DNA of 7,600 bases, from the NCBI GenBank assembly GCA_002327335.1, contig DCVH01000015.1, positions 1 through 7,600 on the forward strand, in the 5' to 3' direction. The position numbers and the translations under genes are program-made. A model generated the notes under the pieces. It saw only the letters and a program-made list of their open reading frames with translations. It had not been told where the DNA came from and ran no database searches. Every line of letters begins with the position of its first letter. The first letter of the stretch is position 1. Shown one piece after another: positions 7,530 to 7,600 of this stretch. This stretch comes from Patescibacteria group bacterium UBA2193 (GTDB lineage: Bacteria > Patescibacteriota > Minisyncoccia > Moranbacterales > DUUL01).

Positions 7530-7542
7530 TATTCTAAGAATA
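7530..7542. promoter_or_regulatory. 13-bp palindrome over the -10 box
   Basis: TATTCT-A-AGAATA is a perfect inverted repeat with 6-bp arms and a one-base centre. It covers the -10 box of the pilM promoter and touches the end of the nearer direct repeat copy. A dimeric regulator could bind here. Such a short A/T-rich palindrome may also be chance, since the -10 box itself supplies one arm. Confidence 0.25.
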
Positions 7543-7559
7543 TTTCCACTTTTTGTCAA
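7531..7559 (-). promoter_or_regulatory. Promoter of the pilus operon (sigma-70 type)
   Basis: Read on the minus strand, the sequence has TTGACA (7559-7554), a 17-bp spacer, and TAGAAT (7536-7531). That is a perfect -35 box, one mismatch in the -10 box, and ideal spacing. Transcription should start near 7526-7524, giving a leader of roughly 44 nt before the pilM ATG. This is the best promoter match I found upstream of any gene in the window. Confidence 0.78.
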
Positions 7560-7591
7560 ATTAATTTTCCTTGAATTATTTCCACCTTCTG
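7538..7591 (-). repeat. Imperfect direct repeat in the divergent control region
   Basis: Two copies read on the minus strand: CAGAAGGTGGAAATAATTC at 7591-7573 and CAAAAAGTGGAAATATTC at 7555-7538. They agree at 16 of 18 positions with one single-base indel, and share the exact core GTGGAAATA. The cores are 36 bp apart. One copy occupies the spacer of the pilM promoter and the other the spacer of the possible plus-strand promoter. This layout would suit a regulator binding site, though a small duplication or a coincidence in A/T-rich DNA is possible. Confidence 0.5.
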
Positions 7592-7598
7592 CTATGCT
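7571..7598 (+). promoter_or_regulatory. Possible divergent promoter with extended -10
   Basis: On the plus strand TTGAAT (7571-7576) is followed by a 16-bp spacer and TATGCT (7593-7598), preceded by TGC, which makes an extended -10 (TGCTATGCT). The boxes are imperfect (four of six each), but the TGn element compensates. It would transcribe a gene to the right of the window, away from pilM. The two -35 boxes are only 11 bp apart, so the promoters would share a control region. Confidence 0.45.
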
Positions 7599-7600
7599 GA

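Noticed and set aside
1..7600. TGA recoded as glycine (Gracilibacteria/Absconditabacteria code)
   Set aside because: All eight complete genes translate without an in-frame TGA and have conserved glycines encoded by GGN codons. The exclusive use of TAA stops is not sufficient evidence for recoding.

Overview
The window is one strand of a type IV pilus (T4P) assembly operon. Every gene is on the minus strand, so transcription runs from about 7525 down past position 1. Order of transcription: pilM (7480-6344), pilN (6315-5755), pilO (5734-4913), pilB (4871-3225), a stand-alone response regulator (3212-2811), pilT (2791-1712), pilC (1701-493), a cysteine-rich prepilin (475-35), and probably the first codons of one more gene (25-1). 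Gaps are only 9 to 41 bp and I see no terminator, so this reads as one transcript that continues beyond the window.

Likely organism: a single-membrane bacterium of the Candidate Phyla Radiation (Patescibacteria, Parcubacteria-like). This is inferred from low G+C (upper thirties percent by eye), compact one-strand packing, PilM/N/O without an adjacent PilP or PilQ outer-membrane secretin, and A/T-rich translation starts with no Shine-Dalgarno sequence. All eight complete genes start with ATG and stop with TAA. There is no in-frame TGA in about 2,425 codons, so the TGA-as-glycine code of Gracilibacteria/Absconditabacteria gets no support. A low-G+C Firmicute cannot be fully excluded.

How the parts fit: PilM (cytoplasmic, actin-like) would bind the N-terminal tail of PilN. 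PilN and PilO would form the membrane alignment complex. PilC is the inner-membrane platform on which PilB (extension ATPase) and PilT (retraction ATPase) act, and the prepilin is a subunit cleaved by a prepilin peptidase not encoded here. The receiver-only response regulator lies between the two motor genes and is a candidate switch for extension versus retraction.

The 120-bp leader (7481-7600) is the main non-coding region. It holds a near-consensus sigma-70-type promoter for the operon (TTGACA, 17 bp, TAGAAT), a possible divergent extended -10 promoter on the plus strand, and an imperfect 18/19-bp direct repeat with one copy in the spacer of each promoter. No RNA genes, mobile elements or CRISPR arrays were seen. 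I found no clearly unprecedented system. The points most worth a second look are the eight-cysteine pilin, the response regulator among the motor genes, the repeat-bearing divergent control region, and the complete lack of Shine-Dalgarno sites.
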